From contig NZ_UGSP01000001.1 in NCBI RefSeq assembly GCF_900454535.1, positions 865,501 through 929,500 on the forward strand: a stretch of DNA of 64,000 bases, read 5' to 3'. A program made the translations under genes and the position numbers. Source of the stretch: Avibacterium avium (GTDB lineage: Bacteria; Pseudomonadota; Gammaproteobacteria; Enterobacterales; Pasteurellaceae). Shown piece by piece: positions 10,517 to 21,488 of this stretch (within the stretch, counting starts at the first letter, position 1; the number at the start of each line of letters is the position of its first letter). The notes beneath the pieces were generated by a model that saw only the letters and a list, made by a program, of their open reading frames with translations, had not been told where the DNA came from and searched no databases.

Positions 10517-11233
10517 TTATTCAATGTAAGGCACTGAATTTGTAAGAGAAAGTGCGGTAGGAATTTGATCCGAAAATTCAAATTCGCCTGCATAGGCATA
10601 CACCTCAACCCCTTCTTTGATCGCTTGGCTGAGCAATTTGGCGTACTCAGGATCGATGTATTCTGCCACTTTGAAATGATCAAAACCGTTGTGCAAGCCC
10701 GCGAAAAAAATCACCGCACGATGCCCGAGCTTTTTCATCGCCATTAATTCACGCAAATGTTTTTGTCCCCGCGTGGTTACGGCATCAGGGAACATTCCAA
10801 GATTGCCTTTTACCAGCGTTACTGATTTCACTTCCACATAACAATCGGGTAACCCTTCGCCTTTAAGCAAAAAATCAATACGGCTGTTTTCCTCACCATA
10901 TTTCATTTCAGGCAGGATTTCGCTGTACTCCGCCAATTCCTTAATTTGCTTATTTTGCAAGGCTTCAAGGGTGAGCTGATTGGAACGGTGGGTGTTAATG
11001 CACACCATTTGCCCATTTTTGAGCTGGGTGAGTTCCCACGAATGGGGGTATTTGCGGGTTTTGCTATCGGAGGTGGAATACCAAATGGTATCGCCTTTCT
11101 CGCCACAGCCTGTCATCGCCCCTGTGTTGGCACAGTGAATGGTAAGGATTTCACCATTCGCTAGTTCTACATCGGCTAAAAAACGTTTGTAACGGCGTAT
11201 CAGCGTGGCGGATTGAAGTGCGGGTAATTGCAT
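10517..11233 (-). CDS. sfsA: Sugar fermentation stimulation protein SfsA
   Basis: Member of the conserved SfsA family, a nucleic-acid-binding protein with a nuclease-like fold whose cellular role is not settled. Recognisable motifs are [28 protein letters not shown] and [10 protein letters not shown], the last being a restriction-endonuclease-like core. 238 aa matches the family. It is a monocistronic leftward gene diverging from pntA across a 286-bp gap. Confidence 0.93.
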   Translation of the reverse strand: MQLPALQSATLIRRYKRFLADVELANGEILTIHCANTGAMTGCGEKGDTIWYSTSDSKTRKYPHSWELTQLKNGQMVCINTHRSNQLTLEALQNKQIKELAEYSEILPEMKYGEENSRIDFLLKGEGLPDCYVEVKSVTLVKGNLGMFPDAVTTRGQKHLRELMAMKKLGHRAVIFFAGLHNGFDHFKVAEYIDPEYAKLLSQAIKEGVEVYAYAGEFEFSDQIPTALSLTNSVPYIE

Positions 11234-11519
11234 TTTGTGTTCCTGTTTCGATTAAAAAGAGAAGTGTATCATTTTGTAAAATTGTGAAAAAGTAAAGTGC
11301 GGTGCTTTTTTATTCGTTTTTAATTATTGATTCTATGGCTTTTTTAGATGATTTTTAAAAATTTGATTTATCGGTAAATTTTTTCGATGCAATATGTAAA
11401 ATCTTTTTGTATGTTATCTAGAATAAATGGTACAGTTAGGGCAGTTTGACTTTTGTCATTTATGGGCTGGAAAGCAAGGTTTTCCAGATTTTATCATCAA
11501 CCAATTTGAAGGAAACATT

Positions 11520-13049
11520 ATGTTAATTGGTGTACCTAAAGAACTGCTTGATAATGAAACCCGTGTGGCGGCAACGCCAAAGACTGTTCAGCAAATTTTA
11601 AAGCTTGGCTTTGAAGTGCTGGTTGAACACGATGCAGGTTTTAAAGCAAGTTTTGAAGATCAGGCATTTATTAATGCAGGCGCGAAAATCGGCACAGCAC
11701 AAGAAGTTTGGAATGCTGATGTGATTATGAAAGTGAATCCGCCAACTGATGAGGAAATTGCGTTAATTAAAGAAGGGGCAACCCTGATCAGCTTTATTTG
11801 GCCAGCCCAAAATGAAGCCTTAATGCAAAAATTATCGGCTAAGAAAATCAATGTGTTAGCAATGGACGCGGTGCCGCGTATTTCCCGTGCGCAATCCTTA
11901 GATGCCCTTTCGTCAATGGCGAATATTTCAGGCTATCGTGCGGTGGTGGAAGCCGCCAATGCGTTTGGTAGTTTCTTCACTGGGCAAATCACAGCAGCAG
12001 GTAAAGTGCCACCTGCGAAAGTGTTGGTGATTGGTGCGGGTGTGGCAGGTTTAGCTGCGATTGGTACCGCAAATAGCCTTGGTGCGATTGTGCGTGCCTT
12101 TGACTCTCGTCCTGAAGTAAAGGAGCAAGTGAAATCAATGGGCGCAGACTTCTTAGAAATTGATTTTGAAGAAGAAGGTGGTTCAGGTGATGGTTATGCG
12201 AAAGTGATGTCGGAAGAATTTAATCGCCGTGCAATGGAGCTTTATGCAGCACAAGCGAAAGAAGTGGACATTATCATCACCACTGCTGCGATCCCAGGAA
12301 AACCTGCACCACGTTTGATCACCAAAGAAATGGTGGATTCAATGAAACCGGGTTCGGTGATTGTGGATTTAGCCGCCTTAACAGGGGGAAACTGCGAGTA
12401 CACTAAACCAGGTGAAGTGTTCGTTACCGATAATCAAGTAAAAGTGATCGGTTATACTGATTTCCCAGCGCGCTTGCCAACGCAATCTTCCCAACTTTAC
12501 GGCACTAACTTGGTGAACTTGCTCAAGTTATTATGTAAAGAGAAAGACGGCACAATTAATATTGATTTTGATGATGTGGTATTGCGTGGTGTAACGGTTA
12601 TCCGTGATGGTGAAATCACTTGGCCTGCGCCACCAATTCAAGTTTCAGCCCAGCCACAGCAAAAAGTGGAAGTGATGGTTGAGAAAAAAGAAGAAAAACC
12701 GCAAGACCCACGCGTGAAATACGGCATTATGGGCGCAATTGGCGTGTTGTTCCTATGGTTAGGTTCAGTGATGCCAGCGGCATTCTTATCACACTTTACC
12801 GTATTCGTACTTGCTTGTGTGGTGGGGTACTATGTGGTTTGGAATGTGAGCCACGCCTTACATACGCCATTGATGGCGGTAACCAATGCCATTTCAGGCA
12901 TCATCATTGTGGGCGCATTATTGCAAATTGCCCAAGGCAGTTTCTTTATTAGCCTACTCGCGTTTATTGCAATTTTAGTAGCAAGTATCAATATTTTTGG
13001 TGGCTTTAAAGTTACCCAACGTATGCTAGCAATGTTTAGAAAAGGTTAA
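11520..13049 (+). CDS. pntA: NAD(P) transhydrogenase subunit alpha
   Basis: Alpha subunit of the proton-translocating transhydrogenase in the inner membrane, coupling hydride transfer from NADH to NADP+ with proton flow. The NAD-binding domain shows [20 protein letters not shown]; about four transmembrane helices form the C-terminal 100 residues. The frame stays open upstream to 11427, but I chose the ATG at 11520. It follows GAAGGAAAC and gives [17 protein letters not shown], the conserved family N-terminus and the expected 509 aa. pntB starts 12 bp after its stop. Confidence 0.96.
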   Translation: MLIGVPKELLDNETRVAATPKTVQQILKLGFEVLVEHDAGFKASFEDQAFINAGAKIGTAQEVWNADVIMKVNPPTDEEIALIKEGATLISFIWPAQNEALMQKLSAKKINVLAMDAVPRISRAQSLDALSSMANISGYRAVVEAANAFGSFFTGQITAAGKVPPAKVLVIGAGVAGLAAIGTANSLGAIVRAFDSRPEVKEQVKSMGADFLEIDFEEEGGSGDGYAKVMSEEFNRRAMELYAAQAKEVDIIITTAAIPGKPAPRLITKEMVDSMKPGSVIVDLAALTGGNCEYTKPGEVFVTDNQVKVIGYTDFPARLPTQSSQLYGTNLVNLLKLLCKEKDGTINIDFDDVVLRGVTVIRDGEITWPAPPIQVSAQPQQKVEVMVEKKEEKPQDPRVKYGIMGAIGVLFLWLGSVMPAAFLSHFTVFVLACVVGYYVVWNVSHALHTPLMAVTNAISGIIIVGALLQIAQGSFFISLLAFIAILVASINIFGGFKVTQRMLAMFRKG

Positions 13050-13061
13050 GGAGAAAAAGCA

Positions 13062-14513
13062 ATGTCAGAAGGTTTAGTACAGGCTGCATATATTGTAGCG
13101 GCATTACTTTTCATTATGAGCTTAGCAGGGCTTTCTAAACACGAAACTGCTAAAGCAGGTTGTTGGTATGGCATTGTGGGGATGACCATTGCTCTTATCG
13201 CAACCATTTTTGGCCCACAAACTTCAGGGCAAATTTGGATCTTAATTGCTATGGCGATTGGCGCGGTGATTGGTATCCAACGTGCATTAAAAGTAGAAAT
13301 GACTGAAATGCCAGAGCTTGTAGCAATTCTACATAGCTTTGTTGGTCTTGCAGCGGTGTTGGTAGGCTTTAACAGCTTTGGCTTACACGTTACCCCGGAA
13401 TTTGTTGCACCAGAAGGTACAGCATTTATCAGCGAAGCCGCATTAGAAAACGCGAAAGCCGCCTTTGATGCAGAACAAGCAACCCTTGCTACAATCCACA
13501 ATGTGGAAGTGTTCTTAGGGATCTTTATTGGTGCGGTAACCTTTACAGGATCTGTGGTCGCATTCGGTAAATTACGCGGCATTATTAACTCTAAAGCGCT
13601 AATGTTACCGCATCGCCATAAATTAAATTTAGCGGCGTTAGTGGTTTCTGCCTTATTAATGATTGCGTTTTTAAGCTCACCAGAAAATATTTTCCCAGTG
13701 CTATTAATGACTATCATTGCCCTTGCTTTTGGTTGGCATTTAGTGGCATCAATTGGTGGTGCAGATATGCCAGTGGTGGTGTCAATGCTCAACTCATATT
13801 CAGGTTGGGCAGCTGCGGCGGCAGGCTTTATGCTTAACAACGATCTCTTGATTGTAACTGGCGCATTAGTGGGTTCATCAGGTGCGATTTTATCTTACAT
13901 TATGTGTAAAGCGATGAACCGTTCATTTATCAGCGTTATCGCTGGCGGCTTTGGTAATGACGTGGTTGCAAGTGGTGATGAAGAACAAGGTGAACACCGC
14001 GAAACAACCGCAGAAGAAGTAGCGGAAATGCTGAAAAATGCAAGCTCTGTGATCATCACCCCAGGATATGGTATGGCTGTGGCGCAAGCGCAATATCCAG
14101 TGGCTGAAATCACACAAAAATTGCGTGATCGTGGCGTGAATGTGCGTTTTGGTATCCACCCAGTAGCAGGGCGTTTACCGGGCCATATGAACGTATTGCT
14201 CGCTGAAGCCAAAGTACCTTATGACGTGGTATTAGAAATGGACGAAATCAATGATGATTTCGCGGATACTGATGTGGTATTGGTTATCGGCGCGAATGAT
14301 ACTGTAAACCCTGCGGCAATGGACGATCCAAACAGCCCAATCGCAGGAATGCCAGTGCTAGAAGTGTGGAAAGCCGCTAACGTGGTGGTATTCAAACGCT
14401 CAATGGCAGTAGGCTACGCCGGCGTACAAAACCCACTGTTCTTCAAAGAAAACACTCAAATGCTCTTCGGCGATGCGAAAGAGCGTGTTGATGATATTTT
14501 GAAGGCGTTGTAG
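13062..14513 (+). CDS. pntB: NAD(P) transhydrogenase subunit beta
   Basis: Beta subunit of the transhydrogenase, providing most of the membrane channel and the NADP(H)-binding domain. The first about 260 residues hold eight or nine hydrophobic helices; the C-terminal domain III has the NADP motif [10 protein letters not shown] and [11 protein letters not shown]. 483 aa is close to the E. coli protein. AAGGAG precedes the ATG. It is co-transcribed with pntA and ends at an uptake-signal terminator. Confidence 0.96.
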   Translation: MSEGLVQAAYIVAALLFIMSLAGLSKHETAKAGCWYGIVGMTIALIATIFGPQTSGQIWILIAMAIGAVIGIQRALKVEMTEMPELVAILHSFVGLAAVLVGFNSFGLHVTPEFVAPEGTAFISEAALENAKAAFDAEQATLATIHNVEVFLGIFIGAVTFTGSVVAFGKLRGIINSKALMLPHRHKLNLAALVVSALLMIAFLSSPENIFPVLLMTIIALAFGWHLVASIGGADMPVVVSMLNSYSGWAAAAAGFMLNNDLLIVTGALVGSSGAILSYIMCKAMNRSFISVIAGGFGNDVVASGDEEQGEHRETTAEEVAEMLKNASSVIITPGYGMAVAQAQYPVAEITQKLRDRGVNVRFGIHPVAGRLPGHMNVLLAEAKVPYDVVLEMDEINDDFADTDVVLVIGANDTVNPAAMDDPNSPIAGMPVLEVWKAANVVVFKRSMAVGYAGVQNPLFFKENTQMLFGDAKERVDDILKAL

Positions 14514-14539
14514 GGTTTCTGAAAATGTACTAAAAATGG

Positions 14540-14569
14540 ACCGCACTTTTGGTAGAGTGCGGTTTTTTT
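14540..14569 (+). terminator. Intrinsic terminator of pntAB from paired uptake signals
   Basis: ACCGCACT (14540-14547) and AGTGCGGT (14556-14563) form the stem, followed by seven T. It also marks the left edge of the A/T-rich glycan island. Confidence 0.8.
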
Positions 14570-14595
14570 GTTAGTGATGATTAAATAAATAGATT

Positions 14596-16008
14596 TTATT
14601 CTAATTTTAATTTTTTATTTAGATAAAACTTAAAGTATACATAGCAAGGGATAATATATATAGGAATACCTAAAGCTATTTTTATAATGATAGTAATTAT
14701 ATTACTTTGTATAAATGGTATATGTATAATAGCCCCACACATAATTATACCAGTCAATATAAAAAATAGAGAATGAAGAATATACTTTTTAATATCAAGA
14801 GCATTTTTGACAGAAATAATCTGGATAATGCATATTAAAGCTTCCGTAATCAGAATTGCTATGGCTGCACCTATTGAACCATAGTTTGGAACTAATATAA
14901 TATTTATAATAACATTAATTATAGCTGCATAGAGTACCGATGATACATATATTTTATCTTTTCTATTTGGTAATAAGTATTGAGTTCTAATAACTTCCCC
15001 CCATGAACTAAACAAAGCTGAAGATACTAATATGGGTATTAAAATCTTACATTTATCAAAGTTATTGCCAAAAAATAAAGGGACGAACTCATTAGAAATA
15101 CCAATTATACCAAAAGAGATTGAGGAAGATAAAAATGCAGAAAGTAAAAATGATATATATATATATTTGAAAATCTTATCTTTCTGCCCAGATGAAATCA
15201 TAGATGAAATTCTTGGAAACATAACAGTCCCTAAAGACCAGATAGCCATAACAGGTATAGCAATGAGCCGGCTAGAGTTCTCAAAATATCCTACTTCATC
15301 TGTATTACTCAAGCTCCCCAAAATAACTTTTGAAAGTAAGGCATAAGTGCTTACAGCGATTACAGGAATAAATAAAGCCAACGTTGATTTTGCATGTGAG
15401 ATAATTTTGTCAAATTTTAGGGGAGTAATATGAACATATTCTCGGATAAAAAACCATAGCGAAAGTTGACTTAACAAAGAAGAAAGTGAAAGTATAAAGG
15501 CATATGTATACAGGTCATTTTTATTTTTTACTAGTAATATAATAAAAAAAACTGTAACTATTTTTATTATAATATTTCTTATGATAGAAAGTTTAAACTT
15601 TTCCAATCCATAGAAGAACCAATTTATATCTAATATAACAGAGAGTAAATAAATGGTTTGAATTAATGATATTTTTATATCTGTTGAGAATGATAAAGTA
15701 TACCAAATATATATAGCTAAAATACATAAACCTAAAAAAAATTGGGTAAAATAGATATTCCAAAAAGTCTCGCTAATTAATATTTTTGATTTTGATGTTA
15801 TTTCTGCTATAGCTCTATTTCCATAATTAGAGTTCCCTAATAGTATGAATATGCTAAACATTACTGATATAGTGAAGTGATACGAATAAACTCCAATGTT
15901 TTCGACACCCAAAACTCTAGAAATATATGGCAATGTTATAATAGGTATGAATAAGGTCAATATCTGATAAACTATATTATATATAAAGTTTCTTTTTATT
16001 GTAGGCAT
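14596..16008 (-). CDS. Oligosaccharide flippase (Wzx family)
   Basis: Polytopic inner-membrane protein expected to flip undecaprenyl-linked glycan units to the periplasm. The 470-aa chain is almost entirely hydrophobic, with about 12-14 helices. The opening FIYNIVYQILTLFIPIITLP and YISRVLGVENIGVYSY is the Polysacc_synt/RfbX family N-terminal signature. It is the last gene of the eight-gene leftward glycan operon and very A/T-rich compared with pntB next door, suggesting horizontal acquisition. In the Neisseria pgl system the equivalent protein is PglF; orthology here is not proven. Confidence 0.85.
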   Translation of the reverse strand: MPTIKRNFIYNIVYQILTLFIPIITLPYISRVLGVENIGVYSYHFTISVMFSIFILLGNSNYGNRAIAEITSKSKILISETFWNIYFTQFFLGLCILAIYIWYTLSFSTDIKISLIQTIYLLSVILDINWFFYGLEKFKLSIIRNIIIKIVTVFFIILLVKNKNDLYTYAFILSLSSLLSQLSLWFFIREYVHITPLKFDKIISHAKSTLALFIPVIAVSTYALLSKVILGSLSNTDEVGYFENSSRLIAIPVMAIWSLGTVMFPRISSMISSGQKDKIFKYIYISFLLSAFLSSSISFGIIGISNEFVPLFFGNNFDKCKILIPILVSSALFSSWGEVIRTQYLLPNRKDKIYVSSVLYAAIINVIINIILVPNYGSIGAAIAILITEALICIIQIISVKNALDIKKYILHSLFFILTGIIMCGAIIHIPFIQSNIITIIIKIALGIPIYIIPCYVYFKFYLNKKLKLE

Positions 16009-16047
16009 AAGTAAATCCTATCTATAAGTCTTTATAGATGTTATCGT

Positions 16048-17100
16048 CTAGTTTTTTAAACTAGAAATAAAAAAGTTATCATTAAATAAAACAATAGGTA
16101 ATAAATCTTTATTTAAAATATATGGTAATAATATGTAAAAAAACATATGAGAAAATATTATATATATGCTAAAAAAATAAGCTTGTGTTTTTAGTCTAGA
16201 CTTAGTGAAGTATAAATTATATGAAATGCTTATTCCCATAAAAATTATCCATATTTTATATAATCTCATAGTTATCAAAGAGAATTCATAGAAAGGTAAA
16301 AGTAATAGCATAATAAAGCTACCTTTTAAGATGAATTGATTGAATTTATTATTATTTTCTTGTCTATTAAAATAAACTATTATGGTGCCAATAATCTGCC
16401 ACAATGAGACAGTTAAGAAACTTATAATGGATATTGGAGTAGTATAAGCTTCGAGAGAGGGCATATATTGAGAAAAGTAATTGATTATAGTTTTAGAATA
16501 ACAAAAAATAAACAGGTCAATAAGAAAGATAAAAAATAATAGGTTATTACTTTTAATGTTTATAAGTAAAAAACTAAGAAAAAATACAGACATATAATGA
16601 AATTGAGATGCTATATATAATAACCCTACGTATATTAAACTATTTAAAAGACTGATTTTTTTATTGAATATGTTTATATAAAACCAATATAAAGCAAGAG
16701 TGATAACTCCCATCGCAATACAACTTTTTAATTGCCATCCGTTCTCAAAAAATGGAAATAGTAAAACAATTGATAGTGCATATGCTATGTAATCAGTTAG
16801 TTTATAAATTACAATAGATATTAAAACTATGGATAATAAGACTATGAAAAAATGTACTATATAAAAGGGAATATCATAATAACTAAATGCAATTAATAAA
16901 TAAGAAAATAACTTTTGAAAGATACTACTAGGTAAATAATTAGAATTGTACTGCTCTCTGTAAAAATTTAAATCAAGGTCACCATCATAGCCACCAAATA
17001 TAATTAGTGAGCTTATTATTTGAAGGTAAAATATAGTTTTAGATTTTGGAAACACAAACCCAAAAAAACATATAAGGTACATTGAAATCAATATGGTCAT
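16048..17100 (-). CDS. EpsG-family / Wzy-like glycan polymerase (putative)
   Basis: Integral membrane protein of 350 aa with about ten predicted helices. An N-terminal periplasmic segment GGYDGDLDLNFYREQYN resembles the aspartate-rich motif of EpsG-type polysaccharide polymerases. Its position among glycosyltransferases and directly before wzx fits the Wzy polymerase role, joining repeat units in the periplasm. Sequence conservation in this family is low, so the assignment rests on topology, motif and context. It starts 10 bp after the DUF6625 gene, with only a weak ribosome binding site. Confidence 0.65.
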   Translation of the reverse strand: MTILISMYLICFFGFVFPKSKTIFYLQIISSLIIFGGYDGDLDLNFYREQYNSNYLPSSIFQKLFSYLLIAFSYYDIPFYIVHFFIVLLSIVLISIVIYKLTDYIAYALSIVLLFPFFENGWQLKSCIAMGVITLALYWFYINIFNKKISLLNSLIYVGLLYIASQFHYMSVFFLSFLLINIKSNNLLFFIFLIDLFIFCYSKTIINYFSQYMPSLEAYTTPISIISFLTVSLWQIIGTIIVYFNRQENNNKFNQFILKGSFIMLLLLPFYEFSLITMRLYKIWIIFMGISISYNLYFTKSRLKTQAYFFSIYIIFSHMFFYILLPYILNKDLLPIVLFNDNFFISSLKN

Positions 17101-17110
17101 ATTTTATTCT

Positions 17111-18067
17111 TTATTTAGAACGCTTAAAAATTCTTTTTATTTTAACTAATAAATTGTTATATCTTACTTTAACATACTGTAAGTTAAAATGTTTTTTTTC
17201 TACTTTGTCAAAGCTTTCATATATATCATTCTCTTTTATTTCTAAATCATCAAAAGCATTAGGGATTAGTTTAAAAATTTTTATAGGATTATTCATGTTT
17301 ATATTTATATTCATCTTTCTTTTTTGTAAGTGAATATACATAAATTCTTCTTTGAATATATGATCTTTTTCTTTTATGTATCTACTTAATTTTCCATCAC
17401 TCCATACAAAAAAACTATTCTTTTTCATTTCGCATATACCATTGCCGTGGTCTAATACAAAATCAGAAGATTTGGTATATATATCTGCAGAGAAGTTTTT
17501 CTTATATACAGGGAAGCCATTTTTTTCAAAAATGTCATTAACATTAGGCTTATCTAGAAATGTCTCATCAAAATTATATGGGTCTTTATTAGAAAATACT
17601 TCTCTATAAAATTCATTTCTCATAAACATTTTATTAAACATATCTTCATTTTTTATTAATGAAAAATGTCCTAATAGAAATATTTTCTTAAATTTTAATA
17701 TTTCTTCTGAAATGAATTTTCTTATATCTCCATAGATAACATCAAGATCACAATATCCCCAGTAGTCAAAGTCTGTAATTAAATCTTTAAAAATATATCC
17801 ATATGCAGGCTTATAATCGCATAGTTTGTAGGGGGTCTCAAGATATATAGGGAATTCAAATAGTGATTGTACCTTATCTTTTAAATCGTGAAATGTCATA
17901 AATACAAAATTTACATTTTTAGGATATTTATAAGATGTTTTATTATCAGATATAATTGTCCAAGTTATTGAGGGGTTTCTCTCACAAGATCTCAAAAATA
18001 GTGGAAAATAATTAGGGAATTGGCCAAAATAAGGAATTATCATATTTATTTTTTTGTATGCTTTCAT
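17111..18067 (-). CDS. DUF6625-family putative glycosyltransferase
   Basis: A 318-aa soluble protein with the opening NMIIPYFGQFPNYFPLFLRS and, near residue 120, DYWGYCDLDVIYGDIRKF. These are the hallmarks of the DUF6625 group found in polysaccharide clusters. The DLD triplet following a hydrophobic strand looks like a GT-A DxD metal/nucleotide-sugar site, and late HGNG and KEEFMYIHLQKRK motifs fit a transferase fold. The donor and acceptor are unknown. It is tightly packed (4 bp) behind the GT2 gene, so it probably adds one sugar of the same glycan. Confidence 0.65.
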   Translation of the reverse strand: MKAYKKINMIIPYFGQFPNYFPLFLRSCERNPSITWTIISDNKTSYKYPKNVNFVFMTFHDLKDKVQSLFEFPIYLETPYKLCDYKPAYGYIFKDLITDFDYWGYCDLDVIYGDIRKFISEEILKFKKIFLLGHFSLIKNEDMFNKMFMRNEFYREVFSNKDPYNFDETFLDKPNVNDIFEKNGFPVYKKNFSADIYTKSSDFVLDHGNGICEMKKNSFFVWSDGKLSRYIKEKDHIFKEEFMYIHLQKRKMNININMNNPIKIFKLIPNAFDDLEIKENDIYESFDKVEKKHFNLQYVKVRYNNLLVKIKRIFKRSK

Positions 18068-18071
18068 TTTT

Positions 18072-19031
18072 TTACTTTATCAAATTTTTTAATTGTTTTA
18101 ATAATTTTTTTGTATTGTATATACCAAAGAGTTTTAAAGATAATAATATTATTTTTTCTCTTAGTCCTCCGCTATACAATATATGGAAGTTTTGGGTAAT
18201 AAATGAGGAATATATATTTTTTTTATCATTCTCTATCAAAGAATATGTAACTATAAATATAAAGAAATTTCTAGCTAGAAATTTTTTATATACGACTCTT
18301 TTGGATTTTGATAGAGAGCTTTCAAGGTTAAGGCATTTTTTAAAATTATTCATTACATCAGTTACATTCTTTTTAGATATAACTTTGGTAATACTACCAG
18401 GGCGTTGTCTATACATATATGGGCAATTTTTGAATATAAAGGCTTTATTCGCAAAAGAATATAATTTAGCACACCATTCCATATCTTCGCCAATTACTCC
18501 CTGATGAAAAATCATATCATTATTTATAATTAACTCTCTTTTTACTATTTTATCCCAAGCACAGATTTTAAAATCATCCTTTTTTAGAACAGATACAATA
18601 TCATAAGTTCTATCTTCATTCATTCTTGGAATATATTTTCTTGTTGTACCATCTTCATATAATTTTTCATAGCCAAATATTACTAAATCTGGGTTAAACT
18701 GTTCAATCTTAGCATTAACTTTTTCAAGAAAAAATTTGTCATTCCAAAAATCATCAGAATCTATAAAAAGGATGTATTCACCAATAGCTTTTTTTATGCC
18801 ATAATTTCTAGCTGTAGATAATCCACCGTTGTCTTTATGAAAAACTTTGACATTTTTATAGATTGAATATGTATCACAAATATGACCACTTTTATCTGTT
18901 GAACCATCATCTATTATAAGTAGTTCATAATTAGTAAAACTCTGTGAAATAATGCTATCTAGACATTCATTCAAATATCTTTCTACATTATATACGGGAA
19001 CAATGATAGAAAATATAGGGTAATTATTCAT
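18072..19031 (-). CDS. Glycosyltransferase family 2
   Basis: GT-A fold transferase. The N-terminus has FSIIVPVYNVERYLNECLDS, then LLIIDDGSTD, GGLSTARNYG and the DxD-type motif FIDSDDFW (about residues 90-97), all classical for GT2 enzymes. 319 aa. AAGGTGA stands before the ATG. The C-terminal third is basic and likely membrane-associated. It presumably extends the lipid-linked oligosaccharide started by the pglB-like gene; the sugar specificity cannot be read. Confidence 0.85.
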   Translation of the reverse strand: MNNYPIFSIIVPVYNVERYLNECLDSIISQSFTNYELLIIDDGSTDKSGHICDTYSIYKNVKVFHKDNGGLSTARNYGIKKAIGEYILFIDSDDFWNDKFFLEKVNAKIEQFNPDLVIFGYEKLYEDGTTRKYIPRMNEDRTYDIVSVLKKDDFKICAWDKIVKRELIINNDMIFHQGVIGEDMEWCAKLYSFANKAFIFKNCPYMYRQRPGSITKVISKKNVTDVMNNFKKCLNLESSLSKSKRVVYKKFLARNFFIFIVTYSLIENDKKNIYSSFITQNFHILYSGGLREKIILLSLKLFGIYNTKKLLKQLKNLIK

Positions 19032-19053
19032 ATGTCACCTTGTAAGACTATTT

Positions 19054-20199
19054 TTATAGATAGTTAATATTTTCGTATATTTTTTTCATTTCTTGGTTGA
19101 TCTTATGACAATCAAAATTTTGTAAGTTATTGTAATTATTGTCAATTGTAAAATTGAATATCCCTTCTATACTTTTATCAATTAATCTTGATAAATTCTC
19201 AATATTAGATGGTTCAAATAGGCAAGCCTTATCTACCAAATCAACATTTCCTCTGATATTTGAAGCCAAGACAATTCTTTTTGCTGCAATAGCTTCCATA
19301 ACTGATACTGGCAATCCTTCTCTATAGCTAGGGTGAATAAATAAATCTGCAATACTCAGTAAATCAATAATGTCATTTCTGTAGTTTAACAATAATAAAT
19401 TTACACCTAACGAGTTAGCTAATTCAGATAGTTCTTTATTTAACAGTCCATTACCTGCAATTAAATAACATATATTAGATTTATTTTTGCTCTTTGAAAT
19501 TGCTTGTATAACTGAAGTATGATTTTTGTTACGATTTAGTTCGCCAATAGAAAGTATAATATATTTATCCTCAGGTATATTTAATGAGTCTAATTTTCTT
19601 TTCTTATTATTAAGCCCTAAGCCATCCTTGAATTTTTCTATGTCAATGCCAATACCAGGTATATATTTTACTTTTGTATGTAAGAATTTCTCTTTGACTA
19701 ATTTAAAATCCTCTTTATTTATTGTTATTATAAGATCAGTAAATTTTGAGCAAAGTTTTTCTATTGGATAAAAAACAAGCCAGTTGATAATTGAAGAGCC
19801 TTTATAAAAATGAAAGCCATGAGCTGTATAGATAAGCTTCATTCCTTTTCTTCTTATTTTTCTTGCTGCTAAGCGGCAAATAACACCTCCTATAGGTGAT
19901 TGGGTATGAATTAAATCATAGTTAGCTTTTTCAATTAATGATTTTAGTTGAAAATATGTCTTCAGGATTTTCCAAATAGAGTAGATATTTCTTGGGCAAT
20001 TAGTTTCGTAAATATTTATACCTTTATTGCGTAGTATAGACTTAAACTTCTCTATTTCTTCTTTTTTTATGGGGTTTTCCTTGCCAAAGTTACATGCTAC
20101 GTCAACTTGATATCCTAAATTTTTTAATATATCTATATTATTCATATTAAATTTATATATCATTGAAGCAACAGATGCATTTATCAATACTTTTTTCAT
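19054..20199 (-). CDS. Glycosyltransferase family 4
   Basis: GT-B fold retaining transferase. An N-terminal Rossmann region (MKKVLINASVAS), THGFHFYKG, ILSIGELNRNKNH and the EX7E-containing HPSYREGLPVSVMEAIAA mark the GT4 family. 381 aa. It begins 5 bp after the pglB-like gene, so it is a good candidate for the second sugar, added onto undecaprenyl-diphospho-diacetamido sugar as PglA does in Neisseria. That parallel is inference. Confidence 0.87.
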   Translation of the reverse strand: MKKVLINASVASMIYKFNMNNIDILKNLGYQVDVACNFGKENPIKKEEIEKFKSILRNKGINIYETNCPRNIYSIWKILKTYFQLKSLIEKANYDLIHTQSPIGGVICRLAARKIRRKGMKLIYTAHGFHFYKGSSIINWLVFYPIEKLCSKFTDLIITINKEDFKLVKEKFLHTKVKYIPGIGIDIEKFKDGLGLNNKKRKLDSLNIPEDKYIILSIGELNRNKNHTSVIQAISKSKNKSNICYLIAGNGLLNKELSELANSLGVNLLLLNYRNDIIDLLSIADLFIHPSYREGLPVSVMEAIAAKRIVLASNIRGNVDLVDKACLFEPSNIENLSRLIDKSIEGIFNFTIDNNYNNLQNFDCHKINQEMKKIYENINYL

Positions 20200-20204
20200 T
20201 ATTC

Positions 20205-21479
20205 CTATTTCACCATTTGTATTGCAGGGACTCCTACATAAGTACCTGCTTTTTCAATATTTTTAATTACGACTGCACCCGCTCCAATAATACTACCATC
20301 ACAGATAGCTATGTTGTTGCTTACTATGCTACCAATTCCTAGCCAACAATTTTTCCCAATATCTACGGTGCCAGCTATGTGACATCCTACAGATACATGG
20401 GTATAGTTTCCAATATAGCAGTCATGATCTATAGAGCTGGAAGTATTAATGATTACTCCTTCACCAATAAAGCAGTTAGAATTAATAACAGCTCCAGCCA
20501 TGATGACAGTTCCTTTTTCTATTTTTGTATCCTTAGCAATAACTGCGCTTGGATGTATCAGCGTTACTAATTTTTTATTCTGTAAGTTTTTTATCAGTTC
20601 TCTCCTGATTTTATTATTTCCAATAGCAATGAAAATATCGTTATCTAGCGTTTCTAATAATTCAGTTTTACCAAGAACTGGATACCCATTACATTCTTTT
20701 ATGTTTTCATTATCATCTAAGAATGAAATTTCACTATACCCTGTCAATCTAGCAATATCAGCAGCCACTTTGCCATGTCCACTTGCGCCAATAATGACTA
20801 ATTTTTTATTTGACAGATTTGAGTCACTTTTGGTGTTACCAATAAATTCTTCCATAGTCGATGATTGTTCAGAATGTATTCCTTCTCTTTTTATAAATGC
20901 TTTAATAAAGGTTTGGTAAATGATTTTTAGATCGTTTAAGAAGGTAATATTATCTACATATTCAACGTCTAATTTAAATTTATCTTCCCAAGAAATCGCA
21001 TTGCGGCCATTTACTTGAGCATAACCTGATAATCCTGGCCTTACTTCATGCCTACGCCGTTGTTCTTGGCTGTATCTATCTAAATATTTTACTAAAAGTG
21101 GACGTGGACCAATAATGCTCATATCTCCTTTTAATATATTGAAAATCTCAGGTATTTCATCTAAAGAAGTTGCTCTAAGTATTTTTCCAAACTTAGTCAA
21201 CCTTATCTCATCAGGTAATAAATTGCCATTTTCATCTCGTTGATCCGTCATTGTTCTAAATTTATATAGTTTAAATATGGTCTCTTTACCTGTTTTAGGA
21301 TCAATACGCCCTGGTCTTTCTTGAGTAAATAAAATAGGGCTTCCTAATTTTATACGCACAAGTATTGCTATGATTATAAATAACCAGAAAAAGAATAGTA
21401 TTGCTAGAATACTGCAAAATAAATCAAACGGACGTTTAAAGTATTTTTGATATAGCCTTTTATTTTTACCTATATTCAC
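20205..21479 (-). CDS. pglB: PglB-like bifunctional phosphoglycosyltransferase / sugar N-acetyltransferase
   Basis: Two enzymes in one chain. Residues about 1-200 are a bacterial sugar transferase (one N-terminal membrane helix, FKLYKFRTM, LDEIPEIFNILKGDMSIIGPRP, RPGLSGYAQVNGR) that loads a sugar-1-phosphate onto undecaprenyl phosphate. Residues about 220-424 are a PglD-type acetyltransferase, with nucleotide-binding VIIGASGHGKVAADIA and left-handed beta-helix hexapeptide repeats. This is the Neisseria PglB arrangement; Campylobacter has separate PglC and PglD. Start is GTG, since GAGG lies 5 nt upstream and the nearby ATG is out of frame. It sits directly behind the aminotransferase and dehydratase of the same pathway. 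Confidence 0.85.
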   Translation of the reverse strand: MNIGKNKRLYQKYFKRPFDLFCSILAILFFFWLFIIIAILVRIKLGSPILFTQERPGRIDPKTGKETIFKLYKFRTMTDQRDENGNLLPDEIRLTKFGKILRATSLDEIPEIFNILKGDMSIIGPRPLLVKYLDRYSQEQRRRHEVRPGLSGYAQVNGRNAISWEDKFKLDVEYVDNITFLNDLKIIYQTFIKAFIKREGIHSEQSSTMEEFIGNTKSDSNLSNKKLVIIGASGHGKVAADIARLTGYSEISFLDDNENIKECNGYPVLGKTELLETLDNDIFIAIGNNKIRRELIKNLQNKKLVTLIHPSAVIAKDTKIEKGTVIMAGAVINSNCFIGEGVIINTSSSIDHDCYIGNYTHVSVGCHIAGTVDIGKNCWLGIGSIVSNNIAICDGSIIGAGAVVIKNIEKAGTYVGVPAIQMVK

Positions 21480-21488
21480 ATATGCCTC

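Noticed and set aside
13046-13840. Long leftward frame opposite pntB
   Set aside because: Shadow of the high-bias pntB coding strand; no start signal and no recognisable domain.
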